From assembly GCA_001429555.1 (NCBI GenBank), contig LMSR01000020.1, forward strand, positions 124,001 to 188,000: 64,000 nt of DNA, read 5' to 3'. Positions within the stretch are counted from its first letter, which is position 1; each line of letters begins with the position of its first letter. Shown one piece after another: positions 54,206-63,287 of the stretch. Origin of the DNA: Nocardioides sp. Soil797 (GTDB taxonomy: Bacteria; Actinomycetota; Actinomycetes; Propionibacteriales; Nocardioidaceae). Position numbers and translations under genes: made by a program. Below the pieces are notes generated by a model, which saw only the letters and a program-made list of their open reading frames with translations, did not search any database and had not been told where the DNA came from.

Positions 54206-54511
54206 ATGGTGCTTTTTCGTCGGATCCTCGGCGAGGTGCTTCGCGCGCATCGAATGCGCCGTGGCCTGACCCTGCGCGAAGTCTCTGCGGAGGCTCGCGT
54301 GAGCCTGGGTTACATCTCCGAGATCGAGCGTGGCCAGAAGGAAGCGTCCTCCGAGTTGCTCGCCTCACTGTGCGGTGCCCTTGACCTTCCGCTCTCCGAC
54401 GTGCTGCGTGACGTCAGTGACGCGGTCGCCGTGGAGGAGCGTGCCCTGGAGATCGTCCCGACGCCGATCACCGTCGGCAGTCGCCCCGGTGTGGTCGCCT
54501 CCGCGGCCTGA
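54206..54511 (+). CDS. clgR: ClgR-type XRE-family regulator of proteolysis genes
   Basis: This 101-residue regulator has a single Cro/C1 helix-turn-helix (about 7-65): VLRAHRMRRGLTLREVSAEA, then ARVSLGYISEIERGQKEASS and ELLASLCGALDLPLSDVL, very close to ClgR, which activates clp protease genes in actinobacteria and is itself a Clp substrate. The C-terminus ends GVVASAA, a hydrophobic Ala-rich end that fits recognition by ClpXP. The ATG has AGGAAGG at good spacing. The gene stands alone; elsewhere clgR usually lies just after pgsA and cinA. Confidence 0.9.
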   Translation: MVLFRRILGEVLRAHRMRRGLTLREVSAEARVSLGYISEIERGQKEASSELLASLCGALDLPLSDVLRDVSDAVAVEERALEIVPTPITVGSRPGVVASAA

Positions 54512-54568
54512 TCACTGCCCGGCCGCCAGATCGGCTGCTGCGCGACGCCGTTCATCGAGGGTCCCGTC

Positions 54569-55348
54569 TCAGCGCTGGCACGAGGGACACCAGTAGGAAG
54601 CCCGTTCACGGCCCGGCTCGCCGAGCATCTTCATCATCACGGTGGTGCCACAGCGGTCGCACGGCTGTCCGTTGCGGCCGTAGACCCAGTGTTGGTGCCC
54701 GTGACGGGTGTTGCCCGTGGTGGTCTGGATGCGACGTGACTTGTTGGCCTCCAGCAAGGACTTCGCCCGGGCCACGAGTCGGCGCAGATCGACGACTTCG
54801 CCGACTGACGTGGTGGGCAGCACTCCGTTGAGGAAGCAGACCTCGCTGCAGTAGAGATTGCCGATGCCGGCCAGGTTGCGCTGGTCGAGGAGCGCCTCGC
54901 CGATGGCCCGATCGGGCTCACGCATCAGCCGGCGCAGCGCCTCCTCGCCGGACCAGTTCTCACCGAGCAGGTCGGGCCCGAGATGACCCACGGCCCGATC
55001 CTCGTCGTCGGCGCCCAACAGCTCGATGACGCCGAGCGAGAAGCCGACGGCGATCCACCGGGGCGTACGCAGCACCACCCGGGCCTGTTCGACGGGGCGT
55101 TGCCACCGGGTCTCGGAGCGGTAGAGATGCCACGAGCCCTCCATCTTGAGATGGGTGTGGAGCAGGTGCTCGTCGCCGATGCGGGTCAGCAGGTGCTTGC
55201 CGCGCGAGACCGTGCCGTTGACCATCCGGCCGCTGAGGTCGACGGTGGCGAGGGACGGGAACCGGAAGTCGCTCATCGTCAGGCGGGCCCCGGTCAGGGC
55301 CTGGTCGAGGGCGCGTGCCGTGCGCCAGACGGTGTCGCCCTCAGGCAC
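54569..55348 (-). CDS. nei: Nei/Fpg-family DNA glycosylase/AP lyase
   Basis: This 259-residue base-excision repair enzyme removes oxidised pyrimidines. Pro2-Glu3 in MPEGDTVWRTAR form the catalytic N-terminus; the Lys of SRGKHLLTR is the conserved beta-hairpin residue; the H2TH region is near 145-200 (LLDQRNLAGIGNLYCSEVCF); and a C-terminal zinc finger has PCDRCGTTVMMKMLGEPG and YWCPSCQR (CxxC...CxxC). It resembles mycobacterial Nei2, which is likewise next to lhr. Its 5' end overlaps the lhr stop by 8 bp. Confidence 0.93.
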   Translation of the reverse strand: MPEGDTVWRTARALDQALTGARLTMSDFRFPSLATVDLSGRMVNGTVSRGKHLLTRIGDEHLLHTHLKMEGSWHLYRSETRWQRPVEQARVVLRTPRWIAVGFSLGVIELLGADDEDRAVGHLGPDLLGENWSGEEALRRLMREPDRAIGEALLDQRNLAGIGNLYCSEVCFLNGVLPTTSVGEVVDLRRLVARAKSLLEANKSRRIQTTTGNTRHGHQHWVYGRNGQPCDRCGTTVMMKMLGEPGRERASYWCPSCQR

Positions 55349-58300
55349 GGATCCTCAGCCCCTTCGGTGTGGTGACGAAGCCGGCCTGTTGCAGCGCGAT
55401 GCGCAGCGGCGACGAGGAGTCGCCGCGGCCGAGCAGGGGCTCGCCGTCGGCCCTCTCGACGGTGAGGCGGCCGAGTGCCCCTCGGCGTACGGCGTGGGCG
55501 AGTGCGTCGCACGCGGGAATGAGCAGCTCGGGGGAGTCGGTGAAGGTGAGCAGGGTGCGGCCCCCGCGCTCGACGTAGAGGCCGAGGGAACCGTCGACCA
55601 GCACCACCATGGCACCGGCCTTGCGCCCGGGACGGTGGCCGGAGCCCTCCTCGGTGACCCGCTCCGGCCACGACAGTGCCGCGCCGAAGGGGTTGGCCGG
55701 GTCGGTGGCGGCCAGCGCCACCGCGGCGGGTTTCTCGCCCGGCGCCGGCTCGGTGAACGTGCGCAGCCGATCGACCGCTCCGGCCGAGCCGAACTGGGCC
55801 GCGCCGAGTCCGTCGACGAAGTAGCCGCGACGGCAGCGGCCCGACTCCTCGAAGAGGGAGAGCACCTTGTAGACCGCAGCGAAGCCGCCCGGCACCCGCT
55901 CGCTGACCACCGCACCACGCGTGACCACGCCGTGCCGCTCGAGCAGGGCCTCGGCGGTGGCATGGGCACGACGGGTCGCGTCGGCCTCGATCGTCGGCAG
56001 GGCCGCCCAGCGGCCCGCGGTCTCGGGTGGGCCGGTGCGTGAGGGCATCGCGGCGCGCCCGCGCACGGTGGCTCGTGCCCGTGGGGGCGTACGTCGACTC
56101 CGGTGAGCGGTCGAGCCGGAGCGGGTGAGTGCCCGGACCGGGGCGAGAGTGTCGTTGGTCAGGTGGCCCGCCCACACGAGGTCCCACAGAGCCGTGGACA
56201 GCTCCGCGTCATCGGTCGAACCGACGGCCTGGCCGAGCTGCCGGAAGAAGTAGGCGCCACCCGGCGACAACGCCTCGAGGACGGCCCGATGAGTCTCACC
56301 GAGGTCGACGGCGGTGGGCTCCGGAAGGGTCAGGGGTGCCTGGTCGGCGAGATGCACCGAGACCCATCCGTCGTTGCCGGGCAGGGCGCCATGGCCCGCC
56401 CAGAGCACCTCGCCGGTGGCAGTGAGCTCATCGAGCATGGCAGGTTCGTAGTCGCTGACTCTCGCGGCGAGCACCAGCGGCTCGAGCGCCGAGGCCGGGA
56501 CCGGACAACCTGCCAGCTGGTCGACGGCGGTGAGGACGCCGTCGATGCCACGCAACGCCCCGCCACTGCCGCGCGCGGAGGTGAGACTCTGCCAGGACGG
56601 GAGGAACCTGCCCAGCACCTGCGGTTCGACCGGTTCGACCTCCTTGCGCAACCGAGCCAGCGAACGGCGGCGCAGCTTGCGCAGCACCTCGGCGTCACAC
56701 CACTCCTGGCTGCCGGAGCTGCCGGAGGGACGGAACTCGCCCTCGAGCACCCGCCCGCTGGCGGCCAGACGGACCAGGGTCTGCTCGGCCACGGCCACGC
56801 CGAGCCCCAGACGGGCCGCGAGCTCGGCCGAGGTGAAGGGGCCATGGCTGCGGGCGTAGCGCCCGACCAGGTCACCGAGGGGGTCGTCCACCGGTTCGGT
56901 GAACGCTTCGGGAGTGCCCGGAGGCGTCGGCACCCCCAGCCCGTCGCGCAACCGGGCCACGTCCTCGACCGCGCTCCAGCGGTCCTCGCCGCTCATCCGC
57001 ACCGTGACTGCACGGCGGGAGTCACCGAGGTGGCCGACCCAGCCGGCCACGTCGGCACCGTCGACGCAACGCGCCGCGATCTCGGCATGGGTGAGCGGAC
57101 CGAGGAGCCGGAGCAGGTCGGCAATCCCCTCGGCGTCACGGGCTCGCCGATCGGGCGCGATCCGCTGCAGCTCCGCCTCGACCTCGGCCAGCACCTCGGG
57201 GTCGAGCAGCTCGCGCAGCTCCGCGCGGCCGAGCAGCTCGGCGAGAAGTCCCTGGTCGAGGCTCAGCGCCGCTGCTCGCCGCTCCGCGATCGGAGAGTCG
57301 CCCTCGTAGACGAACTGGGCCACGTAGCCGAACAGCAGGCTGCGCGCGTAGGGAGACGGTTGTGCGGTGGCCACGTCGACCACCCGCACCTCGCGCTGGT
57401 CGATGCGGCGCAGCAGGCCGACCAGGCTCGGCAGGTCGTAGACGTCCTGAAGGACCTCGCGCACTGCTTCGAGGACGATCGGGAAGGAGGGGTACTTCGC
57501 GGCCACCTCGAGCAGCTGGGCCGAGCGTTGGCGTTGTTGCCACAACGGGGAGCGGCGGCCGGGGTCGCGCCTGGGCAGCAGCAGGGCACGCGCCGCACAC
57601 TCCCGGAAGCGGCTCGCGAAGAGGGCCGAGCCACCGACCTCGGAGGTGACCAGGTCCTCGATCTCGTCGGGCGCGAAGACCACCACCTCACCGCCCGGGG
57701 GATCGGCATCGGTGTCGGGGATGCGCAGCACGATGCCGTCGTCGCTGGCCACGGCGGACGCCTCGACGCCGTACCGCTCACGAAGCCTGGTGTTGATCGC
57801 CAGCGCCCAGGGCGCGTGGACGGGGGTGCCGTAGGGGGAGTGCACGACGAGTCGCCAGTCGCCGAGCTCGTCGCGGAACCGCTCGACCACGATGGTGCGG
57901 TCACTCGGGAGCTGGTTGGTGGCCTCGCGCTGCTCGGACAGGTAGGTGAGCAGGTTGTCAGCGGCCCAGTCGTCGAGGCCGACCGCTTTGGCGGTGGTGC
58001 TCGCCTCCGGGGCGTCCATCGCGGCCAGCTCACGGGTGAACGCGCCCACGGCCTCGCCCAGCTCGGCCGGTCGGCCGAGGCTGTCGCCCTTCCAGAACGG
58101 CAACCGCCCGGGGACGCCGGGTGCGGGGGTGACCAGGACCCGGTCGTGGGTGATGTCCTCGATGCGCCAGCTGGTGGCGCCGAGGGCGAAGAAGTCTCCG
58201 ACGCGGGACTCGTAGACCATCTCCTCGTCGAGCTCGCCGACGCGGTTCGCCTTCTCTCCCACGAGGAAGACGCCGAACAGCCCGCGGTCGGGGATGGTGC

Positions 58301-59933
58301 CGCCGCTGGTCACCGCGAGGCGCTGGGCTCCGGGCCGGCCGGTCAGCTGGCCGGTGACGCGGTCCCACACGATGCGCGGACGAAGCTCGGCGAACTCGTC
58401 GCTCGGGTAGCGCCCGCTGAGCAGGTCGAGCGTCGCGTCGTACGCCGATCGCGGCAGGCCGGCGAACGAGGCCGTGCGTCGGGCGAGTGCGAAGAGGGCG
58501 TCGACGTCCCAGTCGTCGATGGCTGTCGCGGCGACCACCTGCTGGGCGAGGACGTCGAGTGGGTTCGCGGGGATGCGCAGCGCCTCGATGCCGCCGCTGC
58601 GCATGCGTTGCACGGCCACGGCGGTCTGGGCCAGGTCACCACGGTGCTTGGGGAACAGCACCCCGCGGGAGACCTCACCGACCTGGTGACCGGCTCGGCC
58701 GACGCGCTGCAGGGCACTGGCCACGCTCGGTGGGGACTCGATCTGGATGACCAGGTCGACCGCGCCCATGTCGATGCCGAGCTCGAGACTGCTGGTGGCC
58801 ACCACGGCCGGGAGACGACCGCGTTTGAGCTCGTCCTCGATGAGAGCGCGCTGTTCCTTGGAGACGGACCCGTGGTGGGCCTTGGCGATGATCGGCGGAG
58901 CGCCCTCGGACTGGCCGGACTGCGCCATGATCGCCGCAGGTGGAGCACTCTGCTGAGTGGTTGAGGAGGGAGCGCCAGCGACCGTCTCGGAACCACGCTC
59001 AGCCGCAATCTCGTTGAACCTCGCAGTGAGCCGCTCGGCCAGGCGACGCGAGTTGGCGAACACGATCGTCGAACGGTGCCGCTCGATCAGGTCGACCACG
59101 CGCTCCTCGACGTGGGGCCAGATGGAGGCGGCGCGCGGTCCACCTGCGGCAGGACCCTCGAACTCGTCGTCGACCGGCTGGCCGATCTCTGTCATGTCCT
59201 CGACAGGGACGACCACCTTCAGGTCCCACGACTTCTCCGCAGGTGGCGCGACGATCGTGACCGGAGCCGTGCCGCCCAGGAACCGGGCCACCTCGTCGAG
59301 CGGTCGCACCGTTGCCGAGAGCCCGATGCGTTGGGCCGGGCGCTCGAGCAGGTCGTCGAGCCGCTCGAGCGAGAGCGCCAGGTGGGCGCCGCGCTTGGTG
59401 CCGGCCACCGCGTGCACTTCGTCGAGAATCACTGTGTCGACACCGCGCAGTGAGTCGCGGGCCCGCGAGGTCAGCATCAGGAACAGCGACTCCGGGGTGG
59501 TGATCATGATGTCGGGCGGTGTGGTCTGGAACCTGCGCCGGTCGGCGGCGCTGGTGTCACCCGACCTCAGCCCGATGGTCACCTCGCGGGTGGACTCGCC
59601 GAGTCGCTCGGCGGTGTGTCGGATACCGGCCAGGGGAGCACGCAGGTTGCGTTCGACGTCGACGGCCAGCGCCTTCAACGGGGAGACGTAGAGCACCCGG
59701 CAGCGACGCAGCTTCTCGACGGGCCGCTTCTTGTCGGGCAGGGGCGAGGTGAGGAGTCGGTCGATCGACCAGAGGAAGGCCGACAGTGTCTTGCCCGAGC
59801 CGGTGGGTGCGACCACCAACGAGTGGTGTCCGGCGCCGATCGAGGCCCAGGCGCCGGCCTGAGCTGCGGTCGGCTCGGCGAAGGCAGCCTCGAACCACGC
59901 TCGCGTGGGTGCGCTGAACTGCTCGAGGGCCAT
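55341..59933 (-). CDS. lhr: Lhr-type ATP-dependent helicase
   Basis: This is a very large superfamily 2 helicase (about 1530 residues) of DNA repair. The N-terminal RecA domains show VVAPTGSGKTLSAFLWSIDR near 34-52, ITTPESLFLMLTS, VILDEVHAV near 168, LSATVRPLDEV, IVFANSRRLAERLTARFNE, HHGSVSKEQR, ATSSLELGIDMGAVDLV and QRVGRAGHQVG. A winged helix and the long Lhr-specific C-terminal region follow. The ATG at 59933 has GGGGGAAG upstream; ATG 59942 and 59963 are alternatives. At about residues 312-325, between NEIAAE and KAHHGSVSKEQR, lies an in-frame dispersed palindrome plus a low-complexity stretch. It is co-transcribed with nei. Confidence 0.95.
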   Translation of the reverse strand: MALEQFSAPTRAWFEAAFAEPTAAQAGAWASIGAGHHSLVVAPTGSGKTLSAFLWSIDRLLTSPLPDKKRPVEKLRRCRVLYVSPLKALAVDVERNLRAPLAGIRHTAERLGESTREVTIGLRSGDTSAADRRRFQTTPPDIMITTPESLFLMLTSRARDSLRGVDTVILDEVHAVAGTKRGAHLALSLERLDDLLERPAQRIGLSATVRPLDEVARFLGGTAPVTIVAPPAEKSWDLKVVVPVEDMTEIGQPVDDEFEGPAAGGPRAASIWPHVEERVVDLIERHRSTIVFANSRRLAERLTARFNEIAAERGSETVAGAPSSTTQQSAPPAAIMAQSGQSEGAPPIIAKAHHGSVSKEQRALIEDELKRGRLPAVVATSSLELGIDMGAVDLVIQIESPPSVASALQRVGRAGHQVGEVSRGVLFPKHRGDLAQTAVAVQRMRSGGIEALRIPANPLDVLAQQVVAATAIDDWDVDALFALARRTASFAGLPRSAYDATLDLLSGRYPSDEFAELRPRIVWDRVTGQLTGRPGAQRLAVTSGGTIPDRGLFGVFLVGEKANRVGELDEEMVYESRVGDFFALGATSWRIEDITHDRVLVTPAPGVPGRLPFWKGDSLGRPAELGEAVGAFTRELAAMDAPEASTTAKAVGLDDWAADNLLTYLSEQREATNQLPSDRTIVVERFRDELGDWRLVVHSPYGTPVHAPWALAINTRLRERYGVEASAVASDDGIVLRIPDTDADPPGGEVVVFAPDEIEDLVTSEVGGSALFASRFRECAARALLLPRRDPGRRSPLWQQRQRSAQLLEVAAKYPSFPIVLEAVREVLQDVYDLPSLVGLLRRIDQREVRVVDVATAQPSPYARSLLFGYVAQFVYEGDSPIAERRAAALSLDQGLLAELLGRAELRELLDPEVLAEVEAELQRIAPDRRARDAEGIADLLRLLGPLTHAEIAARCVDGADVAGWVGHLGDSRRAVTVRMSGEDRWSAVEDVARLRDGLGVPTPPGTPEAFTEPVDDPLGDLVGRYARSHGPFTSAELAARLGLGVAVAEQTLVRLAASGRVLEGEFRPSGSSGSQEWCDAEVLRKLRRRSLARLRKEVEPVEPQVLGRFLPSWQSLTSARGSGGALRGIDGVLTAVDQLAGCPVPASALEPLVLAARVSDYEPAMLDELTATGEVLWAGHGALPGNDGWVSVHLADQAPLTLPEPTAVDLGETHRAVLEALSPGGAYFFRQLGQAVGSTDDAELSTALWDLVWAGHLTNDTLAPVRALTRSGSTAHRSRRTPPRARATVRGRAAMPSRTGPPETAGRWAALPTIEADATRRAHATAEALLERHGVVTRGAVVSERVPGGFAAVYKVLSLFEESGRCRRGYFVDGLGAAQFGSAGAVDRLRTFTEPAPGEKPAAVALAATDPANPFGAALSWPERVTEEGSGHRPGRKAGAMVVLVDGSLGLYVERGGRTLLTFTDSPELLIPACDALAHAVRRGALGRLTVERADGEPLLGRGDSSSPLRIALQQAGFVTTPKGLRIRA
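58957..58996. repeat. Actinobacterial GGTTGAGG...CTCGGAACC palindromic repeat inside lhr
   Basis: GTGGTTGAGGAGGGAGCGCC then AGCGACCGTCTCGGAACCAC is an imperfect palindrome that matches from memory a short repeat widespread in Nocardioides and related genomes (GGTTTCGAGACG...CTCAACC). Here it lies wholly in the lhr coding region and is translated in frame as SETVAGAPSSTT. Confidence 0.75.
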
Positions 59934-60025
59934 GTCGACCATCTTCCCCCATCCCACCGACACCCGCCCCGAACTCCGAGTAACGCGGGGTTACTGTCGC
60001 TCAACACGTGCTGTGACAGCCGATC

Positions 60026-60080
60026 TCGTCAACAGCACCGCACCAGTGCCGGGGCTTCGTCAACAGCACCGCACCAGCGC
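60026..60080. repeat. Word repeat family E: two direct units
   Basis: TCGTCAACAGCACCGCACCA(G) occurs at 60026-60046 and 60057-60077 (period 31). A partial inverted word GTGCTGTGACAG lies just before (60008-60019). It fills the 160-bp gap downstream of the amidohydrolase stop and upstream of the lhr start. Nothing else is seen in that gap. Confidence 0.85.
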
Positions 60081-60093
60081 GGCCACCGACGCC

Positions 60094-61599
60094 TCAGTGC
60101 AGCAGAGGAGCGGTGAGTCGCCCGGCCACGTACGTCGCGGCGACGTTCATCTGACGCAGATGGGTGCTGGTCGCGCCCGAGTCACCGACATCGGCCAACG
60201 GGTCCGCATCGAGCAGCACCAGGTCGCCGGGGTGCCCGACGGCGACCGTGCCCCAACCGTCCGTGGACGCCGCCAGCGCCTCACGTGCGGTCAGGGACTG
60301 CCCGGGGTTCCACGGGTCGCGTTCATCGGCGCTGCGGTGCACGGCGGCAGACATCGCCAGCCACGGGTCCAGCGGGGCCACCGGCGCGTCGGAGCCGAGA
60401 TGCATCCGGGCGCCGGCGTCGTGCATCCAGCGCAGCGCGAAGCAACGGTCGAGGCGATCGGCCCAGCAGTGCTCGGAGACGTCGCGGTCGTCGAGAAGGT
60501 GCGCCGGCTGCACACTGGCCCGGAGACCTGAGGCGGCCAGCCGCGGGACGTCTGCCGGGTCGATCAGCTGCGCGTGCTCGATCGACCCACCGGCGCCGGT
60601 GGCCGCGAAGCTGAGGAGTGCTTCGTGCACGGCGGCGTCACCGATGGCGTGCACCGCCACCTCGAGCCCCCCGCGGTGGGCGCGGAGCATCAGGTCGCGC
60701 AGCTCGGCAACGCTCTGGTTGGCATACCCGAACGGGTGGATGAGGTCGTCGCCGTTGGTGTACGGCGAACAGCACCAGGCGGTCCGGGTGTTGAGCGAAC
60801 CGTCGGAGATGACCTTCAGCGGTCCCATCGTGACCAGGTCGGTGCCCGGGATCGGGTCGCCCGACCTCAGCCCGGCGTCGAGGACCGCGTCGAGGCCGTC
60901 GGCGTACGTCGCCATCCGGATCCGCAGCAGGTCAGCTCCACCGGCCCAGCGCTCGGTCCAGTCGTCGGCCCCGCCGGTGAACTCGAAGTCGACCAGGCCG
61001 ACCACGCCTCGTGAGGCCGCCTCTGCCTGGACGATGCGGTACGCCGTCGGGGTGGCCTCTCGGCCGATGAGCTCCTCGAGTCGTCCGTAGGCCTCGAACC
61101 ACTCCGACTCGCGCACCACCTCGTTTCGTGGCGCCAGGCCGAGGCCGCGCAGCGCCGGTGAGTTCAGCCAGGCGTGGTGGGCATCGCCACTGATGAGCAC
61201 GATCGGGACGCTGTCGGAGACCTCGTCGAGCTCGGCGACCGTCGGCTTGCGCGGCCAGGTCGCCGAGCGGTGCCCGAAGCCGACCAGCGGCTTGTCGGGC
61301 GCGTAGGAGAGTCGCTCCTGCACGAAGAACGTGACCTCCTCCGGGGACCGGGCCGTGGAGAGGTCGAGCCGGCTGGTCGTCATCGCCACCTGCCCGAGGT
61401 GCACGTGGTGGTCCCACAGCCCCGGGATGATCCAGCGTCCGTCGGCGTCATGGACCCGGGCGTCGGCGACGTCGGGCAGGTCCGCCTCCACCCGGCGTAC
61501 GACGCCGTCGTCGACAAGTACGTCGACAGGATCGGTGGCAGGCATCTCCTCGGCGCCGAGGGGCACCGGGAGCACATTGCGGATGAGGAGGGGATCCAT
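60094..61599 (-). CDS. Amidohydrolase family 3 protein (YtcJ-like)
   Basis: This 501-residue metal-dependent hydrolase has the N-terminal beta domain (MDPLLIRNVLPVPLGAEEMP), then IIPGLWDHHVHLGQVAM, where HHVH replaces the usual HxH with His-Val-His. Further motifs are GLVDFEFTGGADDWTERW, VAVHAIGDAAVHEALL, SIEHAQLIDPADVPRLA and LGSDAPVAPLDPW (final Asp). It acts on an unknown amide or cyclic substrate. It has no signal peptide. The frame extends to 61668, but that part is repeat sequence; the ATG at 61599 begins the conserved domain. Confidence 0.88.
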   Translation of the reverse strand: MDPLLIRNVLPVPLGAEEMPATDPVDVLVDDGVVRRVEADLPDVADARVHDADGRWIIPGLWDHHVHLGQVAMTTSRLDLSTARSPEEVTFFVQERLSYAPDKPLVGFGHRSATWPRKPTVAELDEVSDSVPIVLISGDAHHAWLNSPALRGLGLAPRNEVVRESEWFEAYGRLEELIGREATPTAYRIVQAEAASRGVVGLVDFEFTGGADDWTERWAGGADLLRIRMATYADGLDAVLDAGLRSGDPIPGTDLVTMGPLKVISDGSLNTRTAWCCSPYTNGDDLIHPFGYANQSVAELRDLMLRAHRGGLEVAVHAIGDAAVHEALLSFAATGAGGSIEHAQLIDPADVPRLAASGLRASVQPAHLLDDRDVSEHCWADRLDRCFALRWMHDAGARMHLGSDAPVAPLDPWLAMSAAVHRSADERDPWNPGQSLTAREALAASTDGWGTVAVGHPGDLVLLDADPLADVGDSGATSTHLRQMNVAATYVAGRLTAPLLH

Positions 61600-61617
61600 G
61601 TCGCAGAGGCTAGGGCA

Positions 61618-61665
61618 TGCCTCCCAAGTCGGGGCCGTTGCGAGCGGGCGGGGACTTGGGAGGCA
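61618..61665. repeat. Word repeat family F: one direct, one inverted unit
   Basis: TGCCTCCCAAGTC (61618-61630) pairs perfectly with GACTTGGGAGGCA (61653-61665), loop 22 nt, G-rich (GGGGCCGTTGCGAGCGGGCG). It lies downstream of the stop of the membrane-protein gene at 61705 and before the amidohydrolase start. Confidence 0.85.
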
Positions 61666-61704
61666 CACCGCAGATCAGGTGTGCCCCGGTGCGGCACATC
61701 CGTC

Positions 61705-62745
61705 CTACATCCGGTCGGTTCCCTCGTGGAGGACCCGACCGCCTTGGTCGAGCACCCGGTAGTCGTAGTTGAGCACGCCCTCGGAGCCGGGCTCCTTGTG
61801 CACGACCGCGAAGTGGCCGTCGGTCACGGGGACGGTGAACGTGGAGCCGTTCTCGAGCGTCACCTCGATGCTGGCGGCGTCCTTCGGCATCGTGCCCGCG
61901 GCCCAGTAGTAGGTGGCGTTCTCCTTGGTGATCGACTTCCCCGCGGGGCCGGTCATCGAGGCCTCCGTCCAGAACTCGTACCCGTCGTGAGCGGTCGAGC
62001 CGACGCCACTGGGACCGGCGTCCCAGGTCATCGGGGAGAGGGCGCAGGAGTACTCCGTGTCCCCCTTGGTCAGGAGTGCCTCCACGACGGGTCCATCGGA
62101 GTCGATCGCCGTCACGGTGGCCCCCCTCAGGTCGGGGAGCCGGGACCTGCCGGGCACCCGGTCCTGCTCCGGGTCGGCCGCCGGGAGAAGCATCTCGCTG
62201 CACTGCTCGGCGATGCGTGCCGGACGAGCGGCGTCAGGATCCAGGTCTGTGAAGGGGACCGGGTCGTTCTCGTGACCCTTCTCGGGGACGACGCAGAGCA
62301 CCGGATTGCCCTGGCCGGTGCGGGTCTGCAGCGCCACCAGGTCACCGGGACCGTAGGCGCGCGCACGCACCACGCCCCACTCCTTCGCGGGGAACTGGTC
62401 GGGGGCGTCGTACATGGGGAGCTCGGCGTACTTCGCGAGCTGCGGCATGCAACGACGGACGACTTCGGAGGCGGCCAGGGTCGTGGAGGCACTGGTCCTG
62501 GTGTCGCGGTTGCCGTCTCCCTCGGACGCGGCCGGCGTGGTGCCGTCCTGGGGCAGCGCGGCGCGCACTCCCACGGTGGCGCCGACGAGGGCGGCAGCGG
62601 TGAGGACGACGGCGCCGGCGGTGAAGCCACGTCGTCGGGTGCGTTCGCGGCGTGCCCGCACGAGGAGGGCTTCGACGTCGGTGTCGAGGGGGGTCCGGGA
62701 GTCGTCGGCAGCGTGGCACAGACGCTCGTGCAAGTGGTCGTTCAC
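61705..62745 (-). CDS. Single-pass membrane protein co-encoded with a SigE-type sigma factor
   Basis: This 346-residue protein has a short cytosolic N-terminus with Arg-rich LLVRARRERTRRRG, one membrane helix at about 45-65 (TAGAVVLTAAALVGATVGV) and an extracellular domain. The extracellular part has four Cys residues (VVRRCMPQL, NPVLCVVPE, AEQCSEML, EYSCALSP) and FWTEASMTGPAGKSITKEN. No known domain is recognised. The GTG at 62745 overlaps the sigma factor's stop (GTGA). An anti-sigma role is the obvious idea from position, but no zinc-binding HxxxCxxC motif is seen. Confidence 0.78.
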   Translation of the reverse strand: MNDHLHERLCHAADDSRTPLDTDVEALLVRARRERTRRRGFTAGAVVLTAAALVGATVGVRAALPQDGTTPAASEGDGNRDTRTSASTTLAASEVVRRCMPQLAKYAELPMYDAPDQFPAKEWGVVRARAYGPGDLVALQTRTGQGNPVLCVVPEKGHENDPVPFTDLDPDAARPARIAEQCSEMLLPAADPEQDRVPGRSRLPDLRGATVTAIDSDGPVVEALLTKGDTEYSCALSPMTWDAGPSGVGSTAHDGYEFWTEASMTGPAGKSITKENATYYWAAGTMPKDAASIEVTLENGSTFTVPVTDGHFAVVHKEPGSEGVLNYDYRVLDQGGRVLHEGTDRM

Positions 62746-63287
62746 AGCCTGGGTCCTGTCTGGGATCGGTCCGTCTCCAGCAGCGGCTTCAGGGCGCGCA
62801 GGGCATCGGAGGTCTGGCTCTTCACCGTTCCCTCGGAGCACCCCAACGCCGCGGCCGTCTCCGAGACGGACAACTGGTGGTAGTAGCGCAGCACGACGCA
62901 GGCGCGCCGCTTGGGGGTGAGCCCGGACAGCGCCCGCACCATCGCATCGCGCTCGACGATCTCGACGTCGGGCGCTGGCGTGCCCCCGACGTGGTGGTCG
63001 TCGATGTCGGTCGACCGCTCCCGGCGCCTGGGACGCCGGGAGTCGTCGATCAGGATGCGGATGGTCGTACGTCGTGCGTAGGCGAGCAGGCCTTCTCGCC
63101 TCTCCACACGACGCCAGGACCGGTAGACCCGGATCAGGGCCTCCTGTGCGGCGTCCTCCGCGGTGTGCCAGTCAGAGCACATGAGGTACGCCGTTCGGCG
63201 CAGGTCGGCGATGGAGGCCGCGGCGAACGCGGTGAACTCCTCGTCGTACGACCTGCTCACATCGGATCCTGTTCGGTTGCTGTCCAT
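62742..63287 (-). CDS. SigE-family (ECF-type) RNA polymerase sigma factor
   Basis: This 181-residue sigma factor has region 2 with YLMCSDWHTAEDAAQEALIR and VYRSWRRVE, a variable linker, and region 4 with LTPKRRACVVLRYYHQLS then ETAAALGCSEGTVKSQTSDA. It has the short form typical of the actinobacterial SigE/SigM-like group that is encoded next to a membrane protein. Its promoters and inducer are unknown. The ATG at 63287 is chosen by the family N-terminus; the Shine-Dalgarno is poor. Confidence 0.9.
   Translation of the reverse strand: MDSNRTGSDVSRSYDEEFTAFAAASIADLRRTAYLMCSDWHTAEDAAQEALIRVYRSWRRVERREGLLAYARRTTIRILIDDSRRPRRRERSTDIDDHHVGGTPAPDVEIVERDAMVRALSGLTPKRRACVVLRYYHQLSVSETAAALGCSEGTVKSQTSDALRALKPLLETDRSQTGPRL

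Noticed and set aside
56103..58964. 953-codon open frame antisense to lhr
   Set aside because: Composition is that of a reverse-complement shadow (Gly/Val/Asp/His-rich); lhr is full length and conserved.
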